A stretch of DNA of 48,575 nucleotides, taken from the NCBI RefSeq assembly GCF_049059935.1, contig NZ_JBMGQR010000028.1:1-48575 (forward strand), in the 5' to 3' direction. Every line of letters starts with the position of its first letter. Position 1 is the stretch's first letter. This document shows, in pieces, positions 22,404 to 30,302 of the stretch. The notes beneath the pieces are model-generated. The model made no database searches and had not been told where the DNA came from. It worked only from the letters and a program-made list of their open reading frames with translations. The stretch comes from JAURVT01 sp049059935 (GTDB lineage: Bacteria > Actinomycetota > Actinomycetes > Propionibacteriales > Nocardioidaceae). Position numbers and translations under genes: made by a program.

Positions 22404-24040
22404 CCGACGGACCCCTGATCGTGCAGTCGGACAAGACCCTGCTGCTCGAGGTGGACCACGACCAGGCGGGCGCGTGCCGGCGCGCGATCGCCCCGTTCGC
22501 CGAGCTCGAGCGCTCGCCCGAGCACGTCCACACGTACCGCATCACGCCGCTCGGCCTGTGGAACGCGCGCGCCGCCGGCCACGACGCCGAGCAGGTCGTC
22601 GACGCGCTGATGGACTACTCGCGCTACCCGGTGCCGCACTCGCTGCTCGTCGACGTGGCCGAGACCATGGCGCGCTACGGGCGCCTGCGCCTGGAGCGCC
22701 ACCCCGTCCACGGCCTGGTGCTCATCACGACCGACCGCGCCGTGCTCGAGGAGGTCGTCCGCAGCAAGAAGGTCGCGCCCATGCTCGGCGAGCGGATCGC
22801 CGACGACACGGTCGTCGTGCACTCCTCCGAGCGGGGGCACCTCAAGCAGCAGCTGCTCAAGGTCGGCTGGCCCGCCGAGGACCTCGCGGGCTACGTCGAC
22901 GGCGAGGCCCACCCGATCTTCCTGGCCGAGGACGACTGGCACATGCGGCCGTACCAGGCCGAGGCCGTCGAGTCGTTCTGGCACGGCGGGTCCGGCGTCA
23001 TCGTCCTGCCCTGCGGCGCGGGCAAGACCATCGTCGGCGCGGCCGCGATGGCGCAGGCCAAGGCCACCACGCTGATCCTGGTGACCAACACCGTCTCGGC
23101 ACGGCAGTGGAAGGAGGAGCTGCTCAAGCGCACCTCCCTGACGCCCGACGAGATCGGCGAGTACTCCGGTGCCGTCAAGGAGATCCGGCCCGTCACCATC
23201 GCGACCTACCAGGTGATGACGACGCGCCGCAAGGGCGTCTACCAGCACCTCGAGCTGTTCGACGCGCGCGACTGGGGCCTGGTGGTCTACGACGAGGTGC
23301 ACCTGCTCCCCGCCCCGATCTTCCGGATGACCGCCGACCTGCAGGCGCGCCGCCGGCTCGGACTCACCGCCACCCTGGTGCGCGAGGACGGGCACGAGGG
23401 CGACGTGTTCTCGCTCATCGGGCCCAAGCGCTTCGACGCGCCGTGGAAGGACATCGAGCAGCAGGGCTACATCGCCCCCGCCGACTGCGTCGAGGTGCGG
23501 GTGACGCTGAGCGAGGGCGAGCGCATCGCGTACGCCACCGCGGAGTCCGACGTCCGCTACCGCCTCGCCGCCTCCTCCCCGCGCAAGATCGCGGTGGTCG
23601 AGGAGCTGGTCAAGAAGCACGCGGACGAGCCCACGCTCGTCATCGGGCAGTACATCGACCAGCTCGACGAGCTCGCTGAACGGCTGGGCGCGCCCGTCGT
23701 CAAGGGCGACACCACCGTCAAGGAGCGCGAGCACCTGTTCTCGGCGTTCCGCACCGGCGAGATCTCGCTGCTCGTGGTGAGCAAGGTGGCCAACTTCTCG
23801 GTCGACCTGCCCGAGGCGAGCATCGCGGTGCAGGTGTCGGGCGCGTTCGGCTCCCGCCAGGAGGAGGCCCAGCGCCTCGGCCGCCTGCTGCGCCCCAAGG
23901 GTGACGGCCGCACCGCCCACTTCTACGCCGTGGTCGCCCGCGACACCGTCGACGCCGAGTTCGCCCAGCACCGCCAGCGCTTCCTGTCCGAGCAGGGCTA
24001 CGCCTACACCATCACCGACGCGGCCGACCTGGCCTCCTGA
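22400..24040 (+). CDS. XPB-type DNA repair helicase
   Basis: A 546-aa superfamily 2 helicase, the bacterial XPB/Ercc3 form. An N-terminal damage-recognition-like region (residues 1-180) precedes helicase domain 1: a Q-motif-like RPYQAEAVESFW, Walker A LPCGAGKT (about 203-210), motif Ia VTNTVSARQWK, the DEVH box at about 298, and GLTATLVREDG. Domain 2 has LVIGQYIDQLDELAERL, motif V VANFSVDLPEASIAVQVSG and motif VI QRLGRLLRPK. It unwinds DNA 3' to 5' in repair. The overlap with the CGNR gene and the nearby helicase-associated gene define its neighbourhood. It meets the convergent Nudix gene with a single base between stop codons. Confidence 0.95.
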   Translation: MTDGPLIVQSDKTLLLEVDHDQAGACRRAIAPFAELERSPEHVHTYRITPLGLWNARAAGHDAEQVVDALMDYSRYPVPHSLLVDVAETMARYGRLRLERHPVHGLVLITTDRAVLEEVVRSKKVAPMLGERIADDTVVVHSSERGHLKQQLLKVGWPAEDLAGYVDGEAHPIFLAEDDWHMRPYQAEAVESFWHGGSGVIVLPCGAGKTIVGAAAMAQAKATTLILVTNTVSARQWKEELLKRTSLTPDEIGEYSGAVKEIRPVTIATYQVMTTRRKGVYQHLELFDARDWGLVVYDEVHLLPAPIFRMTADLQARRRLGLTATLVREDGHEGDVFSLIGPKRFDAPWKDIEQQGYIAPADCVEVRVTLSEGERIAYATAESDVRYRLAASSPRKIAVVEELVKKHADEPTLVIGQYIDQLDELAERLGAPVVKGDTTVKEREHLFSAFRTGEISLLVVSKVANFSVDLPEASIAVQVSGAFGSRQEEAQRLGRLLRPKGDGRTAHFYAVVARDTVDAEFAQHRQRFLSEQGYAYTITDAADLAS

Positions 24041-24041
24041 G

Positions 24042-24473
24042 TCAGCCCAGCAGGTCGGCCAGGGCCTCGGGGTAGACGTCCTCGGTGGTGGTGCGGAGGT
24101 CGTGGACGCTCCACCAGCGCCAGCCCTCGAGCGTGTCGCGCTCGAGCGGGGTCCAGCCCGAGCTGACGGGCTCGAACGCGTCGACGTCGAGGCGGAAGAA
24201 GTGCTCCTCGGAGCAGAACCAGTCGCCGGACAGCCAGAACCGCGAGCGGCGGCAGTAGACCACCGGGCCCAGCTCGCCCACCACGATGCCGGTCTCCTCC
24301 CACGCCTCGCGACGGGCGGCGTCCTCGAGCGACTCGCCCTCCTCGACGCCGCCGCCGGGGGTGAACCAGTAGCGCGGCACGTCGGGATCGCCCGGGTCGC
24401 GACCGCCGAGCAGCAGCACCCTGCCGTCGCCGTCCACCACCAGCAGCCGCGCCGAGCGGCGCCACGAGGTCAC
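24042..24473 (-). CDS. Nudix hydrolase
   Basis: A 143-aa Nudix enzyme. The Nudix box (GX5EX7REUXEEXGU) is complete, from GGGVEEGESLEDAARRE through AWEETGIVVGE at about residues 40-65. It is preceded by ARLLVVDGDGRVLLLGG. The substrate is a nucleoside diphosphate derivative, but the exact one cannot be told; the YWFTPGGG approach is common in MutT-like housecleaning members. GTG 24473 overlaps the YihY stop by 4 nt, making it the last gene of an aminotransferase-yihY-nudix operon. Its stop codon lies one base from that of the convergent XPB gene. Confidence 0.92.
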   Translation of the reverse strand: MTSWRRSARLLVVDGDGRVLLLGGRDPGDPDVPRYWFTPGGGVEEGESLEDAARREAWEETGIVVGELGPVVYCRRSRFWLSGDWFCSEEHFFRLDVDAFEPVSSGWTPLERDTLEGWRWWSVHDLRTTTEDVYPEALADLLG

Positions 24474-25456
24474 CCGTCGTCGCCCGTCCGGCGGTGCTCG
24501 CTCGTGGGGCCGGGGTCGGGCAGCGCGGGCTCGGTCACCCCGGCCCGCAGCGCCTCGAGCTGGGCGGCGAGCGCGACGCCGAACATCAGCGCGATCGACG
24601 TCAGGTACGACCACAGCAGCAGCGCCATGACGCCCGCCAGCGGGCCGTAGACGTCGCCGAACGACTCCCCCACCCGCACGTACAGGGCCAGCAGGCCCGA
24701 GGCCACCATCATCAGCACGACGGTGACGCCCGCGCCCAGCGCCAGCCAGCTGAACCCCGGCTGACGACGCCGGGGCGCGTGCTCGAGCAGGACGCCGACC
24801 GCGGCCGTCGTCACGGCCAGGCCCACCGGCCAGCGCAGGATCGCGAACACCCGGCTCGTGGTGTCGGACCAGTCGTAGACGTCGCGCATCGCGTCGCCGA
24901 AGGCCCCGCCCGCGACGAGCAGCGCGAACCCCAGCCCGACCGGCACCACCAGCACCGCGGTCATCACCGCCGCCCGCAGGTACTTGGCCAGCGCCGGACG
25001 GTCGCGCTCGATGCCGTAGATCCGGTTGCTGCCGCGCTCCACCTGCGCGAAGGCCGTCGTCATCGACACCAGCGCGAAGAGCAGGCCGAGCACCAGCACC
25101 ACCTCGCCGACGTCCTCGCCGCCGTCGCCCTGCTGCAGGGCCGACGCGGCCGCGTCGCCGCTGCCGGTGCCCGGCGACACCGCGCCCACCGTCGACGCGA
25201 TCACGGTCGACACCTTCTCGGCGTCGATGTCGGCGGCCAGGCCGGTGAGCGCGATGAGCAGCGGGACGGTGGCCAGCACCAGCTGCAGCGCGAGCGCGCG
25301 GCTGTGGCTGAAGCCGTCGCCGTACCGGAACCGGACGAACGCCTCCGCCAGCAGCGACTTGACCCCGTGGCTGCGGATCGTGTGCCAGGCGTCCTCGGCG
25401 TCCAGCTCGTCGCCCGACATGTCCGAGGTGACGGGCACCTCCGTCGCGGTGGTCAC
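24470..25456 (-). CDS. YihY/virulence factor BrkB family membrane protein (copy 2)
   Basis: A 328-aa YihY-type membrane protein. The N-terminal soluble helix (DAWHTIRSHGVKSLLAEAF) and the entry into TM1 (SRALALQLVLATVPLLIALTG) are family features. Then come LVLGLLFALVSMTTAF, FGSDAM-like loops and the final GVMALLLWSYLTSIALMFGVAL pair. The GTG start overlaps the aminotransferase stop by 4 nt and its own stop overlaps the Nudix start by 4 nt. It differs clearly from the copy at 9641-10771 and lacks that copy's long acidic tail. Function of the family is unsettled. Confidence 0.9.
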   Translation of the reverse strand: MTTATEVPVTSDMSGDELDAEDAWHTIRSHGVKSLLAEAFVRFRYGDGFSHSRALALQLVLATVPLLIALTGLAADIDAEKVSTVIASTVGAVSPGTGSGDAAASALQQGDGGEDVGEVVLVLGLLFALVSMTTAFAQVERGSNRIYGIERDRPALAKYLRAAVMTAVLVVPVGLGFALLVAGGAFGDAMRDVYDWSDTTSRVFAILRWPVGLAVTTAAVGVLLEHAPRRRQPGFSWLALGAGVTVVLMMVASGLLALYVRVGESFGDVYGPLAGVMALLLWSYLTSIALMFGVALAAQLEALRAGVTEPALPDPGPTSEHRRTGDDG

Positions 25457-26583
25457 GCGCGGCAGGCCGGCAGCGCGTCGGCGAGGCGGCGCACGTCGTC
25501 CAGGTCGGTGTACGGGCCGGCCGCGACGCGCACGTACGGCTCGCCGCCGAACCACTGCGGCGCCACCTCGACGCCGTGGTCGTCGCTGAGCGCGCGGTAG
25601 ACGCGGTCGACGTCCTCGGGCCCGGTCAGGACGCCGGCGGGCGGCCGCACCAGGCGCATCGTCGGCGCGGGGACGACGGGCAGGCCGTCGAGCGAGGTGC
25701 CCCAGGCGTCGGCGAGCAGCGCCTGGGCGTCGGACGCGACGGCCGTCATCGCGTCCACCTTCGTCCAGCCGCCGAGGGACTCCCAGACGTCGAGGCCGTC
25801 GCCGACCGCGAGCCACCCCGAGTAGTCGCCGGTGCCCGGGTGGTCGAACCACGCGCCCCGCGGGCCGGCGAGGTTCCAGCTGAGCACCAGGGGGTGGACC
25901 GGTGGCGCGGACGGCGAGGTCCACAGCACCGCGGTGCCGCGGCTCGTGTGCGCCCACTTGTGCAGGTTGCCCGCCCAGTACGTCGCCCCGCTCGCCCGCA
26001 CGTCCACCGGGGCCGACCCCGGGACGTGCGCCGCGTCGACGAGCACCGGCGCGTCCACCGCCGCCACGACCCCGGCCACGGGCAGGACGGTGGCCGTCGG
26101 GGAGGTGATCGCGTCGACCACCACGAGGCGGGTGCGGGGCGACGTGGCGTCCGCGTACGCCGCGACCACCGTCGTGTCGTCCGCGCCTACGTCGAAGGCG
26201 GCCTCGACGAGCACCGCCCCGCGCCGCTCGACCCAGTGCTCCACGGCGAGGCGCACGGCCCCGTACCCGTGGCTGCACACGACCACCTCGTCGCCCTCGA
26301 CCAGGTCGAGGGACGCGAGGACCGTCGAGACCGCTTCGGAGATGTTGTGCACCAGCGCGGCCTCGTCGGGCGGCACGCCGACGAACGCGGCGGCACGCTC
26401 GCGGGCCGTCGCCATCAGCGCGGGCAGCCGCACCCGGTGGAAGTGGTGGGGGTTGCGCTCGGCCTCGTCCTGCCAGCGGCGCTGGGCGTCACGGACGGCG
26501 CGCGGCACGGTGCCGAAGGCCCCGTGGTTGAGGTGGGCGGTGTCGGGGTCGAGCCCGAACAGGTCGGCGACGTCGGTGAGCAC
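25453..26583 (-). CDS. Class V aminotransferase (isopenicillin-N-epimerase-like)
   Basis: A 376-aa fold-type I PLP enzyme. The N-terminal TAHLNHGAFGTVPRAV and HNISEAVSTVLASL match the CefD/EgtE-like group. The PLP Asp is in VDAAHVPG and the Schiff-base Lys in GNLHKWAHTSRG (about residue 207). These enzymes epimerise or cleave amino-acid derivatives, for example desulfurases, EgtE or kynureninase-like members. No ergothioneine or beta-lactam genes are near, so no specific reaction is claimed. GTG 26583 has TAGGGT 6 nt ahead. It is the first gene of a three-gene operon joined by 4-nt overlaps. Confidence 0.88.
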   Translation of the reverse strand: MLTDVADLFGLDPDTAHLNHGAFGTVPRAVRDAQRRWQDEAERNPHHFHRVRLPALMATARERAAAFVGVPPDEAALVHNISEAVSTVLASLDLVEGDEVVVCSHGYGAVRLAVEHWVERRGAVLVEAAFDVGADDTTVVAAYADATSPRTRLVVVDAITSPTATVLPVAGVVAAVDAPVLVDAAHVPGSAPVDVRASGATYWAGNLHKWAHTSRGTAVLWTSPSAPPVHPLVLSWNLAGPRGAWFDHPGTGDYSGWLAVGDGLDVWESLGGWTKVDAMTAVASDAQALLADAWGTSLDGLPVVPAPTMRLVRPPAGVLTGPEDVDRVYRALSDDHGVEVAPQWFGGEPYVRVAAGPYTDLDDVRRLADALPACRA

Positions 26584-26595
26584 GACACCACCCTA
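26584..26595 (-). promoter_or_regulatory. Leaderless promoter of the aminotransferase operon
   Basis: TAGGGT (26590-26595), 6-nt spacer, GTG at 26583. Confidence 0.55.
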
Positions 26596-26698
26596 AGAAC
26601 TCCCTCACCGATTCCTCACCGAGCCTTCACCGGCCGTCGACAGAGTCCTCCTCAGACGCACCGCACCGCACCCACCTCGTCCTCACCAGGAGCTCCCG

Positions 26699-27286
26699 AT
26701 GTCCTTCCTCACCACCGCCCGCACCGCCGTCGCCGCCGGCTCGGTCGCCGTCCTCACCGCCGGCTCGCTCGCCCTCTTCGCCAGCCCCTCCCAGGCCGCC
26801 ACCCCCACGTGCAACGGCCTCACCGCCACCATCGTCGGCACCGCCGCCTCGAACGAGATCGAGGGCACCGCCGGCAACGACGTCATCGTCGGCCTCGCCG
26901 GCCACGACGAGATCGACGGCAACGGCGGCAACGACGTGATCTGCGGCGGCACCGGGAACGACGAGATCTCCGGCGACGGCGGCAACGACAAGATCTTCGG
27001 CCAGGCCGGCAACGACGACGTCGACGGCGACTCCGGCAACGACCGCATCAAGGGCGGCGCCGGCAACGACGACATCGACGGCAGCAGCGGCGCCGACGTC
27101 GTCTGGGGCGACTCCGGCCGCGACCGCATCGACGGCGAGAGCGGCCGCGACGTCCTGCGCGGTGGCGCGAACAACGACCGCATCGAGGGCGGCTCGGGCA
27201 AGGACCGCATCTCCGGCGGCTCGGGCAAGGACCGCATCGCCCAGGGCTCCTTCGCCGACCGTGACGACGACGGCGACGACGACTGA
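26699..27286 (+). CDS. Secreted calcium-binding RTX-type repeat protein
   Basis: A 195-aa protein with a Sec signal peptide (cleavage likely after SPSQA, about residue 33) and then little but nonapeptide repeats of the GGxGxDxUx type. I count 14, from GTAGNDVIV to GGSGKDRIA, enough for a short calcium-loaded parallel beta-roll. The last residues are acidic (DRDDDGDDD). There is no enzymatic domain. Classic RTX proteins leave by type I secretion with a C-terminal signal; here a Sec signal is used instead. The ATG has AGGAG ahead. A strong hairpin follows the stop. Role may be cell-surface calcium binding or scaffolding. Confidence 0.9.
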   Translation: MSFLTTARTAVAAGSVAVLTAGSLALFASPSQAATPTCNGLTATIVGTAASNEIEGTAGNDVIVGLAGHDEIDGNGGNDVICGGTGNDEISGDGGNDKIFGQAGNDDVDGDSGNDRIKGGAGNDDIDGSSGADVVWGDSGRDRIDGESGRDVLRGGANNDRIEGGSGKDRISGGSGKDRIAQGSFADRDDDGDDD

Positions 27287-27304
27287 CCTCCCCCGCACCG
27301 ACCC

Positions 27305-27344
27305 ACGCCGGTCCGCGGCCCGATCTCGGGTCGCGGACCGGCGT
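27305..27344 (+). terminator. Strong terminator hairpin after the RTX gene
   Basis: ACGCCGGTCCGCG (27305-27317) and CGCGGACCGGCGT (27332-27344) pair perfectly. The interior continues with a G-U pair and CCCGA/TCGGG, giving about 19 bp closed by a tiny loop. GTTCGTTCAT follows, mildly T-rich. Confidence 0.7.
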
Positions 27345-27393
27345 GTTCGTTCATAGCCTGGAGCGGTCAGGGGTCGATCGTCAGGGGGCTGTG

Positions 27394-27966
27394 GTGCGCA
27401 CGTCGTGGCAGCTCGAGCTCGGTCGACGGTGGACCGAGCCGCACCGTCGTCACCACGGCATCGACCACCTCCGCGAGGTGCTCGACGCCCTCGACGTCCT
27501 CGCCTCCGACGGCCTGGTCTTCGACCGTTCGCTCGCCGGCGACGCCGCCTGGTTCCACGACGCGATCTACGACGTGCGCCGCGACGACAACGAGGAGCGG
27601 TCGGCCTCCCTGGCCCGCCGGCTGATCGGCGGCGACCGTGGCGACCGCGTCGCCGACCTGGTGCTGGTCACCAAGGCCCACGTGCTGCCGCCCGACGACG
27701 CCGAGGCCGTGGCGCTGTCGGACGCCGACCTGGCGATCCTCGGCGCGTCCCCCGAGCGGTACCACGAGTACGCCGAGGACATCCGTGCCGAGTACGCCCA
27801 CGTCCCCCTCGAGACCTTCGAGGAGCGGCGGGCGCGGATCCTGGAGGACCTGCTCGACCACCCGAGCCTGTACGCGTCCGCGCAGGGACGTGACCGCTGG
27901 GAGGCCGCGGCGCGCGAGAACCTCGGCGCCGAGGTCGTCAGCCTGAGGGCCTCTTCCGGCGTCTGA
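27394..27966 (+). CDS. HD-superfamily metal-dependent phosphohydrolase
   Basis: A 190-aa predicted HD hydrolase of the COG4339 type. The metal-ligand pattern is visible: HGIDHLREVLDAL, AAWFHDAIYD (HD pair) and NEERSASLARR, with ALSDADLAILG supplying the later Asp. These proteins hydrolyse phosphoesters of nucleotides, but substrates of this branch are not known. GTG 27394 is chosen for its spacing from AGGGGG; GTG 27391 is equally possible. The longer in-frame extension to 27343 starts inside the terminator hairpin and is rejected. The last 29 nt overlap the convergent DUF4031 gene. Confidence 0.85.
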   Translation: MRTSWQLELGRRWTEPHRRHHGIDHLREVLDALDVLASDGLVFDRSLAGDAAWFHDAIYDVRRDDNEERSASLARRLIGGDRGDRVADLVLVTKAHVLPPDDAEAVALSDADLAILGASPERYHEYAEDIRAEYAHVPLETFEERRARILEDLLDHPSLYASAQGRDRWEAAARENLGAEVVSLRASSGV

Positions 27967-28204
27967 GCCCCGCCGCGTGCAGCGCGGCGACGACCTCGCG
28001 GCTGCTGACGGGCCGCGCGCCGGCCTCGACCAGGCGTCCGTAGTACTCCTGCGGCACGTCGTAGTGGTCGCGCTCGAACCCGCGGGCGGGGATGCCGGCC
28101 GCCTCGGCGAACGCGTGCAGCTCCTCGGTCGAGGTGTCGCTCACCAGGTGCGACCACCAGCGCCCGTGGCCCGGCCAGTCGGGCGGATCGATGAGGATGG
28201 CCAC
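27938..28204 (-). CDS. DUF4031 family protein
   Basis: An 88-aa protein matching the DUF4031 pattern: it opens AILIDPPDWPGHGRWWSHLV and continues SDTSTEELHAFAEAAGIP, FERDHYDVP and SSREVVAALHAAGLRRR. The family is small and widespread, with unknown function; the invariant His, Trp and Asp residues suggest a ligand site. GTG 28204 follows TACGTT by 6 nt, which suits a leaderless start. It is convergent with the HD hydrolase gene with a 29-nt overlap and divergent from the HelD gene. Confidence 0.88.
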   Translation of the reverse strand: MAILIDPPDWPGHGRWWSHLVSDTSTEELHAFAEAAGIPARGFERDHYDVPQEYYGRLVEAGARPVSSREVVAALHAAGLRRRKRPSG

Positions 28205-28216
28205 GCCGCCAACGTA
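28205..28216 (-). promoter_or_regulatory. Leaderless promoter of the DUF4031 gene
   Basis: TACGTT (28211-28216), 6-nt spacer, GTG at 28204. Confidence 0.45.
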
Positions 28217-28248
28217 TAACCGGTTGACAGAGGTGGCAGAGTCGCCTG

Positions 28249-30270
28249 GTGCCTGATTCCGCCGAGCTGCTGCACGAGAGGGACCACCTACGACGCTCGC
28301 GGGAGCGGCTGGCCGCGATGAGGCGCCGCACCGAGTCGCTCGAGGTGCAGGCCGGCGACGCCGTCTCGGCGGCCTACCTCGCCGGGGCGCTGTGGAAGCG
28401 GATGGTCGCGCTCGAGGACGACCCCGAGGTGCCGCTGTTCTTCGGCCGCCTCGACTACGCCGACGACGCCGCGGCGGGCACGCGCGCCGAGCGTCTCTAC
28501 GTCGGGAGGCGCCACGTCACCGACGACGTCGGCGACCCGATGGTGATCGACTGGCGCGCCCCGGTGTCGCGGGCGTTCTACCGGGCGGGACCCGACGACC
28601 CGATGGGCGTCGAGCTGCGTCGCCGCTTCGGCTTCTCGCACGGCGAGGTCACCGCCTACGAGGACGAGCGGCTGCTCCACGGCGACGACGCCGAGGAGTC
28701 CGGCGGCGACATCCTGCGCGAGGAGATCGAGCGCCCGCGCACCGGCCCGATGCGCGACATCGTCGCGACGATCCAGCCCGAGCAGGACGCGATCGTGCGA
28801 GCCGACCTCGCGACGTCGGTGTGCGTCCAGGGCGCACCGGGCACCGGCAAGACCGCCGTCGGCCTGCACCGGGCGGCGTACCTGCTCTACGCGTTCGGCG
28901 ACCAGCTGAGCCGGCAGGGCGTGCTCGTCGTCGGGCCGAACGACTCGTTCCTGCGCTACATCGGCGACGTCCTGCCCGCCCTCGGCGAGATCGGGCCGCG
29001 TCAGGCCACCGTCGAGTCGCTGCTCGACCACACGCCCGTGCGAGCCGTCGACGACGCCGACGTCGCCGTCGTCAAGGCCGCGCCGGTGATGGCCGACGTG
29101 CTGCGGCGTGCGGTGTGGGCGCACCTGGTGCCGCAGACCGAGACGCTCGTGGTGCCGCGCGGCTCGCGTCGTTGGCGCGTCCACGCGTGGGACGTAGAGG
29201 CGGAGGTGGCCGCGCTGCGCGAGCGCGGCGTGCGGTGGGAGGCCGGGCGCCGGATGCTCGCCCAGCGCCTGGCGCACCGCGTCCTGGTGGCGATGGAGGA
29301 CGCCGGCGACTCCCCCGACGACCGCGTGCAGGACGCCGTCGCCCGCTCGCGCCCCGTCAAGGCCTACGTCGACGCGTGGTGGCCGCGGCTGCGCGCGGAC
29401 GCGGTGGTGCACCGGGTGCTGGGCGACCCGGAGTTCCTCGCCACCGTCGCCGACGACCTGCTCGACGAGGACCGGCGGGCGCTGCTGCAGCGTCGTCCGG
29501 TCGGGCGCTCGCCGCGGTCGGCGCGCTGGTCGGTGCACGACGCGGCACTCGTCGACGAGGTGGGCGACCTGCTCGACCGCACGCCGAGCCAGGGCCACGT
29601 CGTGGTGGACGAGGCGCAGGACCTGTCACCGATGATGCTGCGCGCCGTGGCCCGCCGGTCGAGCACCGGCTCGCTCACCGTGCTGGGCGACCTCGCGCAG
29701 GCCACCACCCCGTGGGCGAGCACGACCTGGTCCGACGCGCTCGGCCACCTGGGCAAGCCGGGCGCCGTCGTGGAGGAGCTGACCCGCGGCTTCCGCGTGC
29801 CGGCCGACGTCATCGCCTACGCCGCCCGGCTGCTGCCGTCGATCGCGCCGTCGCTGAGCCCGCCCACCTCGGTGCGGCAGACCACCGGCTCCCTCGACGT
29901 CCGGCGCGTCGACGTCGCGTCCGCACTGGTGCCGGCCGCCGTCGAGCTCGCGGACCGACCCGGCACCGTGGGCGTGGTCGTCGCCGACGACCGCGTCCAC
30001 GAGGTGCTCGCGGCGCTGCGTCCCGTGCTGCCGGACGTCGCGGTGCTGGGCGCCGACGACGACGTCGACCGTCGTGTGGAGGTGGTGCCCGCGAGCCTGG
30101 CCAAGGGCCTGGAGTTCGACCACGTGCTGCTGCTCGAGCCGGCCGACCTCGTCGAGGCCGAGCCCGACCGCACCACCGGCCTGCGCCGGCTCTACGTGTG
30201 CCTGACGCGCGCCGTCACGAGCCTGGTGGTGCTGCACGGCCGCGACCTGCCGTCCGAGCTCGACCGGTGA
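28249..30270 (+). CDS. HelD-like RNA polymerase-associated ATPase
   Basis: A 673-aa UvrD/Rep-like SF1 ATPase of the HelD/HelR family, which removes stalled RNA polymerase from DNA. A short coiled N-terminus (ERDHLRRSRERLAAMRRR) is followed by the HelD-specific FFGRLDYAD and YVGRRHV segment and VIDWRAPVSRAFYRA. Then come Walker A GAPGTGKTA (about 195), Walker B HVVVDEAQDLSP (about 453), SLAKGLEFDHVLLLEP (motif V) and LYVCLTRAVTSLVVLHG (motif VI). It is shorter than the roughly 750-aa norm; the N-terminal arm that enters the secondary channel seems reduced. GTG 28249 is the only sensible start. HelR members protect against rifampicin; not shown here. Confidence 0.88.
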   Translation: MPDSAELLHERDHLRRSRERLAAMRRRTESLEVQAGDAVSAAYLAGALWKRMVALEDDPEVPLFFGRLDYADDAAAGTRAERLYVGRRHVTDDVGDPMVIDWRAPVSRAFYRAGPDDPMGVELRRRFGFSHGEVTAYEDERLLHGDDAEESGGDILREEIERPRTGPMRDIVATIQPEQDAIVRADLATSVCVQGAPGTGKTAVGLHRAAYLLYAFGDQLSRQGVLVVGPNDSFLRYIGDVLPALGEIGPRQATVESLLDHTPVRAVDDADVAVVKAAPVMADVLRRAVWAHLVPQTETLVVPRGSRRWRVHAWDVEAEVAALRERGVRWEAGRRMLAQRLAHRVLVAMEDAGDSPDDRVQDAVARSRPVKAYVDAWWPRLRADAVVHRVLGDPEFLATVADDLLDEDRRALLQRRPVGRSPRSARWSVHDAALVDEVGDLLDRTPSQGHVVVDEAQDLSPMMLRAVARRSSTGSLTVLGDLAQATTPWASTTWSDALGHLGKPGAVVEELTRGFRVPADVIAYAARLLPSIAPSLSPPTSVRQTTGSLDVRRVDVASALVPAAVELADRPGTVGVVVADDRVHEVLAALRPVLPDVAVLGADDDVDRRVEVVPASLAKGLEFDHVLLLEPADLVEAEPDRTTGLRRLYVCLTRAVTSLVVLHGRDLPSELDR

Positions 30271-30289
30271 CGTCCTTGATCGCGCCCCC

Positions 30290-30302
30290 TAGCGTGGATC
30301 GG
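30290..30302 (+). promoter_or_regulatory. Leaderless promoter of the 30303 gene
   Basis: TAGCGT (30290-30295), 7-nt spacer, GTG at 30303. Confidence 0.5.

Noticed and set aside
26845..27250. Regularly spaced repeats resembling a CRISPR array
   Set aside because: The 27-nt periodicity is the nonapeptide repeat of the RTX protein and is in frame throughout.
27343..27393. Longer N-terminus for the HD hydrolase
   Set aside because: The extra codons begin in the RTX terminator hairpin, and a proper ribosome site lies before the later GTG.
28224..28248. TTGACA as the -35 of the HelD gene
   Set aside because: A -10 box at 16-18 bp would fall on the start codon, and nothing TANNNT-like is there.
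28222..28262. Rifamycin-associated element upstream of the HelD gene
   Set aside because: No palindrome of that type is present between the DUF4031 and HelD starts.
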